Below, in pieces: positions 19,134 to 27,807 of a stretch of DNA of 64,000 nt. The position numbers were made by a program, and so were the translations under genes. Each line of letters starts with the position of its first letter. Position 1 is the stretch's first letter. This DNA is from Cytophagaceae bacterium. GTDB taxonomy: Bacteria; Bacteroidota; Bacteroidia; Cytophagales; JAIYAX01. The notes under the pieces were generated by a model. The model worked only from the letters and a program-made list of their open reading frames with translations. It was not told the DNA's origin and did no database searches. The stretch lies in contig JAIYAX010000026.1 in the NCBI GenBank assembly GCA_027488815.1, positions 141,812 to 205,811 on the forward strand. The letters are read 5' to 3'.

Positions 19134-19194
19134 TTCAGTTTATTGCTTATCGCTTATCGGTTGTTCTGTCGTCATAGTCTTATTTGAAGCATAC

Positions 19195-20496
19195 TTACAT
19201 CCTTATCAATGTCGCTGCTATTTCATCACGTAGTTTGGGTGAGACCTTTACTTCATCAGCAAAAGTTTTCCATTGGCTTACTGTGTGGCTGATCTCCTCG
19301 ATAGTCTCTGTAGCCTTTTTATTTTTAATGGATTTGCCAATGGTGAGCAAATCGTCTTTGGTAATATTTGTTCGTTTGCCATTGATGCTTAATGCATGCT
19401 GGCTTACCCATTGATGCTTGGGTTGATAGGCATGGCAAACATCGTATGCCGGAGCCAATTCCCATTTTTCATCTTTTTTCAATCGGAATGCGAAGTTTTT
19501 GGTATGGTCATCGCAATTACGGGCCAGTACATTGAACACCATTCTTCGATACAATTGTTCTGCAACCGCATATGACAAGTTTAGTTCCCGAAGCGTTTGA
19601 AATAATTGCTCGTAACTGAAACTGGTTATGAGGTTGTAATCAAAATGTTGCAAAGCACAAAAGGTTTGGACGTGGTGTTTAGTAGAACCACCTTCCCTGT
19701 CAAATCGCTTGGTCATAAAATGAGCCCTGCCGTTTTCCTCCAACAACCTGGAAGGCATCATCTCTATTCCGCATGCAACTGCCATATTGTAATAGGCCAT
19801 TTCTACCCTGCCATATCCTTTGCTGGCTCCTAATTGTACATCACTCACCCCATCAAGCTTAATCAACCAGTGCTCAAAACCTTTGGGTGCATTGGTTTGG
19901 CCTGATTTAACCTCCCCAGTTTTTTCGTTGTACGCAATCACAGCCTTAGGCCTAGCACCTCCTGCAGAAGTGCCAATTCGTAATATGTCAAGAATGGCTT
20001 TTTCTTCATCTGCATTAAGGTGGGTTACAAATGCTTCTTTTTTCAAAAGCATTTGGCGGGCAATGTCCACCAGGCTATCGATTTCGAGCGAAAAGGGTCT
20101 TTTATTCTCCTTAAGGGTAGTTGGTTCAAACTCCAACGCTCCCATACCACGGGTACCCATAAAACACAAGGTTTCAACCGGGTTCATACTATTTAGAGGG
20201 CGACCCTGTTGTGCAAGCCATAAATTAATGAGGTCATTACCGTATCGATCTGGCAATGAATCGGCTAATAAACCAGGTAAACCCTTAAATGTGTCTAAAT
20301 CTGTATCGGCTTTTTTGCGCAATGTTTGGAAATAGAAATCACGTTTTCTTTCCTGAATCGACATTTGCAATGGAGCTAAATCCCATCCTTTGTCTTTGAA
20401 TTTGGAGTCGTATTCAAACGTCGCATAGCCGACAGTTTCATCCCATGCCACTGCTCCTGCTAGTTCACCCCATATTTTTACTAAAGCCGTATTCAT
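19195..20496 (-). CDS. hipA: HipA-family serine/threonine kinase toxin
   Basis: A 433-residue HipA-type kinase, close to the usual full length of about 440. The N-terminal subdomain is present (residues 1-120). The P-loop region is GTSAGGARPK (175-184). The catalytic loop NVLARNCDDHTKN (322-334) provides the catalytic Asp329, and the metal-binding Asp is D352 in LAPAYDV. All key residues are present, so the kinase is predicted active. HipA toxins phosphorylate targets such as glutamyl-tRNA synthetase and induce growth arrest; the target here is unknown. The hipB-like antitoxin gene lies 100 bases upstream on the same strand, and the SIR2 gene 61 bases downstream. Confidence 0.9.
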   Translation of the reverse strand: MNTALVKIWGELAGAVAWDETVGYATFEYDSKFKDKGWDLAPLQMSIQERKRDFYFQTLRKKADTDLDTFKGLPGLLADSLPDRYGNDLINLWLAQQGRPLNSMNPVETLCFMGTRGMGALEFEPTTLKENKRPFSLEIDSLVDIARQMLLKKEAFVTHLNADEEKAILDILRIGTSAGGARPKAVIAYNEKTGEVKSGQTNAPKGFEHWLIKLDGVSDVQLGASKGYGRVEMAYYNMAVACGIEMMPSRLLEENGRAHFMTKRFDREGGSTKHHVQTFCALQHFDYNLITSFSYEQLFQTLRELNLSYAVAEQLYRRMVFNVLARNCDDHTKNFAFRLKKDEKWELAPAYDVCHAYQPKHQWVSQHALSINGKRTNITKDDLLTIGKSIKNKKATETIEEISHTVSQWKTFADEVKVSPKLRDEIAATLIRM

Positions 20497-20596
20497 GTAT
20501 TTGCTTATTGAACATAAATGCTACATGTTATTTGCCATTACCTTTTCACCGCTGATTGTGAAAGCTGCTAGAAAACTTGATGGCTGATTTCATGGG

Positions 20597-20953
20597 TTAC
20601 CAATCTGGTTTTTCTAAACTCTTCGTTTTAGTATTTCTTGCTCTTTTGCGTTTTCCCATTTCGGCCTTTGCCAATACCAGAGGGCTAATTCGCTGATGTA
20701 CTTCAAATGCACCCAGTATTTGCAGTTGGTTCAGCACCCTGAGAACCTGAATCAGTGTCGCCAAGGTAACAGGTTCACCCCTTTCTAATAAGCTGAGGGT
20801 TGAGCGGCTAATACCTGCCTCAATTGACAGTACATCCTGCGTTTTGTTTTGATCGAGCCTATGATGTTTTATAAACGCTCCAATATGTGAAGCTAACGCC
20901 TGATCACTCATTGAATGCCATGATTTGAAATGTTTATCATTCATAATACTCAT
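20597..20953 (-). CDS. hipB: HipB-like helix-turn-helix antitoxin
   Basis: A 118-residue XRE/Cro-type DNA-binding protein. The HTH occupies about residues 25-80, with TQDVLSIEAGISRSTLSLLERG as the recognition segment, and the C-terminus is basic (KRKRARNTKTK). As the gene directly before hipA it is the presumed antitoxin and autorepressor. The start could be the ATG at 20953 or the in-frame ATG at 20944. The 100-base spacer before hipA is unusually long for a toxin-antitoxin pair and contains no recognisable gene. ATCTCATG-type sites lie directly upstream. Confidence 0.85.
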   Translation of the reverse strand: MSIMNDKHFKSWHSMSDQALASHIGAFIKHHRLDQNKTQDVLSIEAGISRSTLSLLERGEPVTLATLIQVLRVLNQLQILGAFEVHQRISPLVLAKAEMGKRKRARNTKTKSLEKPDW

Positions 20954-20974
20954 TTATGACCATTTGTGAATTAT

Positions 20975-21087
20975 ATCTCATGCAAAGATAATCATTTACT
21001 ATCATTTCGCAATCGTTAACCCGGAATTAACTATCTCATGAGATTGGATGGTGTTAACAGAAGTTAATTATGCTTAGCGAATGAGAT
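20975..21087. promoter_or_regulatory. Candidate HipB operator cluster (three ATCTCATG-type sites)
   Basis: ATCTCATG occurs at 20975-20982. A perfect 12-base palindrome, ATCTCATGAGAT, lies at 21033-21044, and the inverted half ATGAGAT at 21081-21087. The spacing between centres is about 55 and 45 bases. A further inverted repeat, GTTAA with TTAAC, is at 21015-21031. The cluster is in the promoter region of the hipB-like gene, where HipB family proteins bind repeated palindromes. The 265-base gap 20954-21218 holds no gene that I can see. Confidence 0.5.
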
Positions 21088-21218
21088 ATTATTCGTAACA
21101 ACATAAAATGATATATTATGAATTAAAAATCATTCAAAAAGTGCTGTAATCGAGTTGTTTATTCACATGAATGTAAAAACACATTCGGGTCAAAATACTT
21201 GGCAATTGATCCCCAAGC

Positions 21219-22592
21219 TTACTTCCCAATACAAAACCGACTAAAGATACTGCCCAGCACTTCTTCATTGCTCACTTCTCCGGTAATCAGTCCTAGCTCG
21301 TAAAGGGCTATCCTCAGGTCTTGCGCCAGAAGTTCTGCACTGATGGGGTTGTCAAGCCCATGCCTCACACGGCTGAGGGCCTGTTCGGTTCGGAGTAGAT
21401 GCTCAAAGTGTCGTGCATTGGTAACCGGCAGTTCACCGGACAACATCCTCTCGTCCATACTTCGTTTTAGCAAGGTATCCTTCAGCAATTCTATGCCTTG
21501 CTGTGCCAATGCGGCGATAAAAATCGCCTCAGGAAAAGCTGTTTTCCAATCAGTAAGGTTTTCGGAGGTAAGGCGGTCGGTTTTATTTCCTACCAAAATA
21601 AGCTTGTGTCGGATATCGCTCAGTTCTTCCAGTTCTTCTTCGATCTGCTGGGCTTGATCAAGACTAAGGTCAACCAAGAAAAGCACCAGGTCCGCTTTTG
21701 CCATACGGTCTCTGCTTCGCTCAATCCCGATCGACTCAATGGCATCGGTACTGTGACGTAGGCCTGCAGTATCCATGATCCTAAACTGAAGGCCCCCGAT
21801 CGTCAATTGGTCTTCGATCACATCCCGGGTAGTGCCTGGAATATCGCTCACGATGGCTTTTTCTTCCTGGAGCAAGGCGTTCAGAAGGGTACTTTTGCCG
21901 GTATTGGGTTTGCCAACGATAGCTACAGAGACTCCCTTTTTCATGGCATTGCCCAAGGCAAAAGAGTCGGTCAGCTTGTGAATGACTTCCTGTAATTCTG
22001 CTACCAGTGCGAGCAATTGTTTTCGGTTGGCAAACTCCACATCTTCTTCACTGAAGTCCAGCTCCAGTTCGATGAGGGCTGCAAAATCGATCAACCGGAT
22101 ACGCAAGGTGGAAAGCTGGGCCGAGAGACCTCCTTTTAACTGATAAATGGCTGAACGATGGGCAAAAGCTGCTTCACTATGGATCAGATCCGCCACAGCT
22201 TCGGCTTGGGAGAGGTCAAGTTTTCCGTTCAAAAAGGCTCTTCGGGTAAATTCTCCGGGTCCGGCTTGCCTTGCACCAATGCTGATGAGCAGCTGAAGAA
22301 TGCGTTGAACCACATAGGGTGAGCCATGGCTGCTGATTTCTACCATATCCTCACCGGTATAGCTCTTCGGAGTCCGGTATACGGTTAATACCACTTCATC
22401 AATGGTCTGGTCACCCTCTTTGATTTCTCCAAATGCTGCGCTGAACCCTTTCATTTTCGAAGGGGATCGACCGCTGAATACCTGTTCAGCCAAGACGATC
22501 GCCTCAGGTCCCGACATCCGAATGACGGCTAAGGCACTAATCCCGGGAGGAGTTGCAAGGGCGACAATGGTTGGCTCTGAAGGAGAATTCAT
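21219..22592 (-). CDS. mnmE: tRNA uridine-5-carboxymethylaminomethyl modification GTPase MnmE
   Basis: A 457-residue MnmE (TrmE), close to the usual length. The N-terminal tetrahydrofolate-binding domain begins TIVALATPPGISALAVIRMSG. The GTPase domain has G1 GKPNTGKS, G3 DTAGLR and G4 NKTD. The C-terminus ends with the diagnostic FCIGK, whose Cys is part of the active centre. With MnmG it installs the cmnm5 group at wobble U34 of tRNAs. The start ATG is 4 bases after the stop of the thioredoxin-like gene, so the gene is the last member of the same-strand unit that begins with the metal regulator. Confidence 0.97.
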   Translation of the reverse strand: MNSPSEPTIVALATPPGISALAVIRMSGPEAIVLAEQVFSGRSPSKMKGFSAAFGEIKEGDQTIDEVVLTVYRTPKSYTGEDMVEISSHGSPYVVQRILQLLISIGARQAGPGEFTRRAFLNGKLDLSQAEAVADLIHSEAAFAHRSAIYQLKGGLSAQLSTLRIRLIDFAALIELELDFSEEDVEFANRKQLLALVAELQEVIHKLTDSFALGNAMKKGVSVAIVGKPNTGKSTLLNALLQEEKAIVSDIPGTTRDVIEDQLTIGGLQFRIMDTAGLRHSTDAIESIGIERSRDRMAKADLVLFLVDLSLDQAQQIEEELEELSDIRHKLILVGNKTDRLTSENLTDWKTAFPEAIFIAALAQQGIELLKDTLLKRSMDERMLSGELPVTNARHFEHLLRTEQALSRVRHGLDNPISAELLAQDLRIALYELGLITGEVSNEEVLGSIFSRFCIGK

Positions 22593-22596
22593 CCCG

Positions 22597-23145
22597 TTAC
22601 TTCAGTCCGGTGAAGGACTTTTCATAATCCGGCCAGGGGGTCTTTTTATGATGGTTCTCCCCATAGTAGGAGATGATTTTTGAAAAGGTAGGCTTATCCA
22701 GATAACCGGGAACAGGGCTGAGCATTTGAAACTGCTCGTCCATATAAACAGTAGTGGGGTAGCTCATTTTTCCATTGAGCAAAGCGGCCGCAAGTTCATG
22801 GTAGCCCCGGCTTCCCTGCGCAACAAATTTGAATTCCTGACCTTTAAGTTTTATACTTTCTTTTCCTTCTGCGTCAAATTTTACCGCATAAAAATACCTG
22901 TTCACAAAAGCCCCGATCATGGGATCTGAGAAGGTAGCGGCATCCATTTTTTTACACCAGCCGCACCAGTCGGTGTACACATCGATAAAGAATTTTTTCT
23001 GGTTATTCTTTTTTTCCGAGAGCTCAATGGCCTGTTGCATTCCGATCCAGCGAATAGCTTCACCGGCTCCTGCACCCAAGGGGTTAACAGGCAGAAGCAT
23101 TGCAAAGCCTACTAAAATGATGCTGAGCAGCTGTACTTTTTTCAT
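22597..23145 (-). CDS. Thioredoxin-fold protein with CGWC motif
   Basis: A 182-residue exported thioredoxin-fold protein. It has an N-terminal signal peptide (about residues 1-27) and the active-site motif C61-G-W-C64 in YTDWCGWCKKMD. The conserved cis-Pro region is near SYPTTVYMD. The sequence resembles the DUF255/thioredoxin_7 class that reduces or isomerises disulfides in the periplasm. It starts 24 bases after the second metal permease gene and ends 4 bases before mnmE, so it is embedded in the same transcript. No partner of DsbD type is nearby. Confidence 0.85.
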   Translation of the reverse strand: MKKVQLLSIILVGFAMLLPVNPLGAGAGEAIRWIGMQQAIELSEKKNNQKKFFIDVYTDWCGWCKKMDAATFSDPMIGAFVNRYFYAVKFDAEGKESIKLKGQEFKFVAQGSRGYHELAAALLNGKMSYPTTVYMDEQFQMLSPVPGYLDKPTFSKIISYYGENHHKKTPWPDYEKSFTGLK

Positions 23146-23169
23146 TCTGTAAAATTAATGGAGAAACGA

Positions 23170-24066
23170 TCAGATGGATCCAATTTGTTGTGACTTCTTT
23201 TTGAAGGCCAACCAAACTCTGCCTTCCAGTGGAGAGAATAGAAAAGCCAGTACAAACAATACTCCAGAACTACAGGCCATCGCTCCGGAAATCGAGACAT
23301 TCAGCCACGAAGCTGCCAGATATCCGGTTACCGAAATAATGAATGCCAGCAGCAGACATAAGCCCAGCATAAGAGGCAATCTTTGAGACAATAGCCATGC
23401 AGTGGAGGGAATGACCACCAAAAAAGCCACTACCAGAATAGCCCCTACACTGTCAAATGATGCGACGGTGGTAAACGAAACAGCGCCCATCAGTACCTGA
23501 TGCCAAAAGCCAACCTTTATTCCGATACTCAAGGCAAAGGCAGGATCAAATGCGGTAAGTGATAAAGGAGTATAAAACAAATAAATGCCTAAGGAAATCA
23601 ACAGAAGCAATGGCATAAGTATCCACACCATTTTAGGTCCCAGCGACCATCCATTTGCCAACACCAGTGGGTTAAGCGGCAGGTAAGCGATCTCACCGTA
23701 CAACACACATTCCTGGTCAAGGTCTACCTGCCCGGCAAACATCGATATTAGAATCACACCAATCGCAAATAAAAAGGTGAACGTAACCCCAATGGAGGCA
23801 TCGGATTGAACTCCGGCTTTTTGATGCAATACTTCGATAATGGATGAGGTGAGTATCCCCAACAAACCAGCAGCAGGTACCATCACCCAGGGTTCACGGC
23901 TGCCGGTAACCAGGTACCCAATCACGATCCCCGGCAATACGGCATGGGAGATGGCATCCCCGACCATGGCCATTCGCCTCAAGACGAGAAAGCTGCCCAG
24001 TAATCCGCAAGAGGAAGCAACCAAAAATCCGGTGAAGATGATCCAAATGGCGTCGCTGTTCAACAT
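23170..24066 (-). CDS. Metal ABC transporter permease (second subunit)
   Basis: About 298 residues, an ABC-3 type permease for manganese, iron or zinc. It has eight or so hydrophobic helices and the family-typical RRMAMVGDAISHAVLPGIVIGYL near the N-terminus. Another conserved segment is SFDSVGAILVVAFLVVIPSTAWLL. The ATG at 24066 follows the upstream permease stop by 5 bases; an upstream TTG would overlap it. It is expected to form a heterodimer with the neighbouring longer permease. The thioredoxin-like gene follows. Confidence 0.93.
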   Translation of the reverse strand: MLNSDAIWIIFTGFLVASSCGLLGSFLVLRRMAMVGDAISHAVLPGIVIGYLVTGSREPWVMVPAAGLLGILTSSIIEVLHQKAGVQSDASIGVTFTFLFAIGVILISMFAGQVDLDQECVLYGEIAYLPLNPLVLANGWSLGPKMVWILMPLLLLISLGIYLFYTPLSLTAFDPAFALSIGIKVGFWHQVLMGAVSFTTVASFDSVGAILVVAFLVVIPSTAWLLSQRLPLMLGLCLLLAFIISVTGYLAASWLNVSISGAMACSSGVLFVLAFLFSPLEGRVWLAFKKKSQQIGSI

Positions 24067-24071
24067 AGGGT

Positions 24072-25325
24072 TCAATGATAAGGGATCTCGCTTTGGTGGG
24101 GGTCTTTTTCAGGAAAGCCCAATTCCTTTTCCAAAAGCGCTTCCATTTCGGGTGTTAATATATGTTCCATCATCTCGGCATCCTCATGCACATGGTCAGG
24201 AGCGATATGAACTTTGTGGCTGAGGTAATACTCCCAAAGCCGGTGCAGTTTGATAATCCTTCGGGCGGCTTTCTCTCCGGGTTCTGTCAACTGATAAGCC
24301 TTGTTTTCCTGCCTTACCCACTGTGCTTGTTGAAGTTCTGCCAGACCTTTTTTTATAGACTGCTCTTCCATTGGCCTACGTTCATATATGGCTTTAAGCC
24401 CCAATGAACGATGGTGGTACAGGAGTTTCAGCAAGTTTTCCCGGTTGATTTTTCGTTGATGAAATTGTTGCCTGCGGTTTCTGGATATTAATCCCTTTTG
24501 AGGGGCAAACAAAAAGCTGACCACGGCTATCAAAGACAGCACCACTACAATGAGTGGGCCGGTAGGCAACCCGGAAGCCAGCATGCTGATGCTTACACCT
24601 GCAATGGCCGAGCTTCCGGAAAAGGCAGCAGCAAGAAGGATCATGGTCGGTAAGCGGTGAGTCCAGCTTCTCGCTGCTGCTGCAGGGGTAATCAAAACTG
24701 CTGCCATCAGCACCACACCCACAGCCTGAATACCAATGACTACAGCCACGACGGTGAGCCCGTTGAGTAAGAGCCTCAACCATGTAGAAGACATTCCTAC
24801 TGTTTCAGCAAAGTTGGGATCGAAACTATACGTTAGAAACTCTTTGTAAAACGCAAGCACCAGCAACAGCACTGCAAGAGCCAGCAATCCAAAGCTAAGC
24901 AAATCAGGAAGCAGGAGGGAGGCTGCATTGCCAAAAAGGAATTTATCAAGACCCGATTGGCTGGCATAGCCATGCTGCTGGATATAGGTGAGTAGCACGA
25001 TCCCAAACGCAAAAAACACCGATAAGACGATGCCCAGGGCAGCATCTTCTTTGATTTTCGAATACTTCACAATTGTTTCCTGGCATAAAACAGATAACCA
25101 GCCTGTCAGGATAGCCCCGGGCACAAGCACCCATGGAGATTTGCTGCCGGTCCACATAAAAGCTAGGCATATCCCCGGCAGCAGGGCATGCGCAATGGCA
25201 TCGCCAATCAGGGCTTGCCTTCTCACATAGCTAAAGCTTCCAATCACCGCTGTAGAGGCAGTCAGTAGTACTGAGCCAAAGAGCACCATGAAGTTATTGG
25301 TTCCTATGATCTCAGCGATGTTCAC
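24072..25325 (-). CDS. Metal ABC transporter permease fused to a DtxR-like domain
   Basis: A 417-residue fusion. Residues 1-285 are an ABC-3 permease (RRQALIGDAIAHALLPGICLAF, AVGVVLMAAVLITPAAAARSW). Residues about 290-417 resemble the winged helix and dimerisation region of DtxR/MntR regulators, including IKKGLAELQQAQWVRQENK, the KLHRLWEYYL helix and a final ELGFPEKDPHQSEIP. That helix and the GFPxxDPH motif also occur in the separate regulator at 27.0-27.7 kb. The soluble tail may sense cytosolic metal and gate transport. Similar fusions are known in Bacteroidota. The GTG start overlaps the ATPase gene by 14 bases. Confidence 0.9.
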   Translation of the reverse strand: MNIAEIIGTNNFMVLFGSVLLTASTAVIGSFSYVRRQALIGDAIAHALLPGICLAFMWTGSKSPWVLVPGAILTGWLSVLCQETIVKYSKIKEDAALGIVLSVFFAFGIVLLTYIQQHGYASQSGLDKFLFGNAASLLLPDLLSFGLLALAVLLLVLAFYKEFLTYSFDPNFAETVGMSSTWLRLLLNGLTVVAVVIGIQAVGVVLMAAVLITPAAAARSWTHRLPTMILLAAAFSGSSAIAGVSISMLASGLPTGPLIVVVLSLIAVVSFLFAPQKGLISRNRRQQFHQRKINRENLLKLLYHHRSLGLKAIYERRPMEEQSIKKGLAELQQAQWVRQENKAYQLTEPGEKAARRIIKLHRLWEYYLSHKVHIAPDHVHEDAEMMEHILTPEMEALLEKELGFPEKDPHQSEIPYH

Positions 25326-26103
25326 GAGCAGCGAATTGTTCTTTTTTCATATGCTGAGCCAAGGTGCTCAGCATGTTCAGACGGCCACCATACGTCTCTT
25401 GCAGAAGTGCTGCCGTGAATGCCTGCTCAAAAGGGGCAGATGCCACCAGCCTTTGGTTGAGAAGCACCAACCAATCAAAGTAATCCGGAGCCGTTTGCAG
25501 GTTATGGTGAACGACGATAAGTGTTTTCCCTTTTTGCTTAAGCCCGTTGAGAAGTTCCACCAGGATTTGCTCTGTGGCAGCATCTACTCCAACAAATGGC
25601 TCATCCATGAGATAGAGATCGGCTTGCTGCGCCAGGGCTCTTGCCAGAAATACCCTTTGTTGTTGCCCTCCGGAGAGCTGTCCCAACTGTCGGTTTCGAA
25701 GGTCCTGCATATTGACTTGTTCCAGGGCTTCTTCCACAATTTCCTGGTCAATTTTACCCGGTCTTCTGAGTAAGCCCAGATGTCCGTACCTACCCATCAT
25801 CACCACATCTTTCACTGTTGCCGGGAAATCCCAATCCACACTTTCCTTTTGGGGCACATAGCTTACTTTTTTCCTGACTTCATCCAGGTTTTTTGAAAAA
25901 ACAGAAATACGTCCACCGGAAAGGCTGAGTAATCCCATAATGGATTTGAGCAAGGTCGATTTGCCGGAACCGTTTGGCCCCATGATACCTGCCATCACCC
26001 CTCCGGGCAAGCTGAAATCTACTCCCCAAAGCACTGGTTTTTGATGATAACTAACCGTAAGGTCATGAACTTCCAGAACAGGTTTCTCGACTTGAATGAT
26101 CAT
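25312..26103 (-). CDS. Metal ABC transporter ATP-binding protein
   Basis: A 263-residue ABC ATPase. Walker A GPNGSGKS is at residues 42-49, the signature LSGGQQQR at 143-150 and the Walker B LYLMDEP at 163-169. A switch His follows in LIVVHHNL. It powers the two permeases encoded downstream. The ATG overlaps the stop of the binding-protein gene by 4 bases, and the end overlaps the fused permease, showing translational coupling. Confidence 0.95.
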   Translation of the reverse strand: MIIQVEKPVLEVHDLTVSYHQKPVLWGVDFSLPGGVMAGIMGPNGSGKSTLLKSIMGLLSLSGGRISVFSKNLDEVRKKVSYVPQKESVDWDFPATVKDVVMMGRYGHLGLLRRPGKIDQEIVEEALEQVNMQDLRNRQLGQLSGGQQQRVFLARALAQQADLYLMDEPFVGVDAATEQILVELLNGLKQKGKTLIVVHHNLQTAPDYFDWLVLLNQRLVASAPFEQAFTAALLQETYGGRLNMLSTLAQHMKKEQFAAREHR

Positions 26104-27032
26104 GGTTGAGGCGTTGATAATGCGTTAATCATGGTGTTTAAATTGTGATGAACCATACCGATATATGTACCTTCAGGGCTACCTGTTTCACCCATGGCAT
26201 CGGAGTAAAGTTCTCCACCTAGTCTGAGTTTGTGTCCATTGCCCCTGCAACCTTGAATGACGGCTTCAATAGATCGCCTGGGTACTGAGCTTTCTACGAA
26301 AACAGCCGGGATTTTCCTTGTTACCAGCAGATCAACCAATTCGTTAAGATCTTTTAATCCAAAGTCAGACAGCGTTGAGATCCCTTGTAGACCCATCACT
26401 TCCATTCCATAGGCTCTGCCCCAGTAGCCAAAGGCATCATGAGCCGTTACCAGAATACGTTTCTCAGCAGGTAGAGCCATTAAGGTTTGACGACAAATGG
26501 AATCGAGGCTGTCAAGGGAAGAGGAAAGCACCCTTTGTCTCAGGCTTAGTCCTTCCTCAAGGGTAGGGTAGAGTTGGATCAGGCTATCGGTCAGCATTTG
26601 AAGACTCTTGTTCCAAAGGGCAACATCAAACCAAATATGTGGGTCAACAGCATTTCCATCCGCCCGGATTAACTCGCCTATCGGAAGAAGCTCTGCAAGA
26701 GCGATACTGGGTTTACTGCTACCTAGTTGGCCAAGCACTTCAGCAAGTTTGCCTTCCAGGTGATGACCATTGTAAACGATCAGCTCCGCCTGACGTAGCT
26801 TGAGCAGGTCACCTTGAGTGGCTTTGTAAAGGTGTGGATCCACCCCTGCGCCCATAAGTACCTCTACCTGAATGCTGCTGTCAGCCAATTGCCTTAGCGC
26901 ATCTCCGATCATGCCTGTCGTGGCTAGCCAAATTCTCTTTTCAGAGGCTGGATTATCTTGCTTGCTGGTGCAGCCCAGCATGAGCAGAAATAGGAGCAGG
27001 GTTACAACCTGTTTATGCAGAGATATAGACAT
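26100..27032 (-). CDS. Metal-binding lipoprotein of Mn/Fe/Zn ABC transporter (TroA/MntA type)
   Basis: About 310 residues from the ATG at 27032, beginning MSISLHKQ and carrying a lipobox near LMLGCTS. Cluster A-I binding protein for divalent metals. Ligand-bearing segments are GVDPHLYKATQGD, YNGHHLEGK, DPHIWFD and TAHDAFGYWGRA; the C-terminal GELYSDAMGE and YIGMVHHNLNT resemble TroA/SitA/MntA. No His-rich loop of the ZnuA kind is present, which favours manganese or iron over zinc, but this is not decisive. The start overlaps the regulator gene by 20 bases. Confidence 0.92.
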   Translation of the reverse strand: MSISLHKQVVTLLLFLLMLGCTSKQDNPASEKRIWLATTGMIGDALRQLADSSIQVEVLMGAGVDPHLYKATQGDLLKLRQAELIVYNGHHLEGKLAEVLGQLGSSKPSIALAELLPIGELIRADGNAVDPHIWFDVALWNKSLQMLTDSLIQLYPTLEEGLSLRQRVLSSSLDSLDSICRQTLMALPAEKRILVTAHDAFGYWGRAYGMEVMGLQGISTLSDFGLKDLNELVDLLVTRKIPAVFVESSVPRRSIEAVIQGCRGNGHKLRLGGELYSDAMGETGSPEGTYIGMVHHNLNTMINALSTPQP

Positions 27033-27684
27033 TTCGTGCGACTTCGTTTGAAACAATAATTTGCTTATTCTGATCGATCAGCAACTCCACCGAACCATCA
27101 AAAGTGACCCGGTCCTGTAACTTCAGCAGACAACCTAAGCGCAGACCCAGCTTATCGAGGTATTGCAAAAACAGAGGACTGGTCTCCAATACGGATACCA
27201 TGGTTCCTTCAGCACCAACCTCTGCATCGGAGATCAACACATGTGGTCTCAGGTTAATTCGCCCTTGTGCATCAGGTATGGGATCCCCATGAGGATCAAC
27301 TTTCGGAAACCCCAGATGCTCATCCAGACGCTCGATCAAAAGGCGTGATCGGATGTGCTCCAAATGCTCTGCTACCTCATGAACCTGGTCCCAATGGAAG
27401 TGCAACTTTTGAACGAGAAACACTTCCCATAGCCGATGCTTACGGATAATATGCAAAGCCTCGGATTTGCCAAGGGCTGTGATTTTTACTCCCATGTAGG
27501 GCTGATGTTCGATCACTTTTTTGGCGGATAATTTTTTTAACATGTCACTTACCGAGGCCGCCCGGGTGTTCATTCTGCTTGAAATGTCATTGGTGCTTAC
27601 CTCCAGACTGCCGTCGGCAGAGAGGTGGTAAATGGCCTTAAGATAGTTCTCTTCGGCAGGGGAGAGGTCAATAGCAACCGACAT
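27013..27684 (-). CDS. DtxR/MntR-family metal-dependent transcriptional regulator
   Basis: About 223 residues. The winged helix has SPAEENYLKAIYHL and a recognition segment around NTRAASVSDMLKKL. The metal-binding dimerisation domain contains RKHRLWEVFLVQKL, HWDQVHEVAEHLEH and LGFPKVDPHGDPIP. A C-terminal FeoA/SH3-like domain follows from about residue 150. It represses metal uptake genes when loaded with Mn(II) or Fe(II). The ATG at 27684 is chosen, because the longer frame starts at a GTG inside the promoter. It is the first gene of the metal-uptake operon and overlaps the next one. Confidence 0.93.
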   Translation of the reverse strand: MSVAIDLSPAEENYLKAIYHLSADGSLEVSTNDISSRMNTRAASVSDMLKKLSAKKVIEHQPYMGVKITALGKSEALHIIRKHRLWEVFLVQKLHFHWDQVHEVAEHLEHIRSRLLIERLDEHLGFPKVDPHGDPIPDAQGRINLRPHVLISDAEVGAEGTMVSVLETSPLFLQYLDKLGLRLGCLLKLQDRVTFDGSVELLIDQNKQIIVSNEVARNVYISA

Positions 27685-27698
27685 GGATTGAATTTGCA

Positions 27699-27721
27699 CA
27701 AAGATAATTAGACAAGTCTAA
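27699..27721 (-). promoter_or_regulatory. Metal-regulator box overlapping a TAnnTTTG promoter
   Basis: Read on the minus strand, TATCTTTG at 27706-27699 is an exact TAnnTTTG promoter element. Directly upstream lies TTAGAC-TT-GTCTAA at 27721-27708, a perfect palindrome of 6-base arms placed between the -33 and -7 positions. The sequence resembles DtxR/MntR operators. Binding here would block the promoter of the regulator and of the whole transporter operon. Confidence 0.7.
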
Positions 27722-27807
27722 AAATAAAATTAGTCAGGTTTTATTTACCAACAATTATGAATGTAAGGATCAGTATGTCAATTTATTAAAATTTATCTAA
27801 AAAAATA

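Noticed and set aside
19195-20496. Inactivated HipA
   Set aside because: P-loop, Asp329 catalytic loop and Asp352 are all present and the length is normal.
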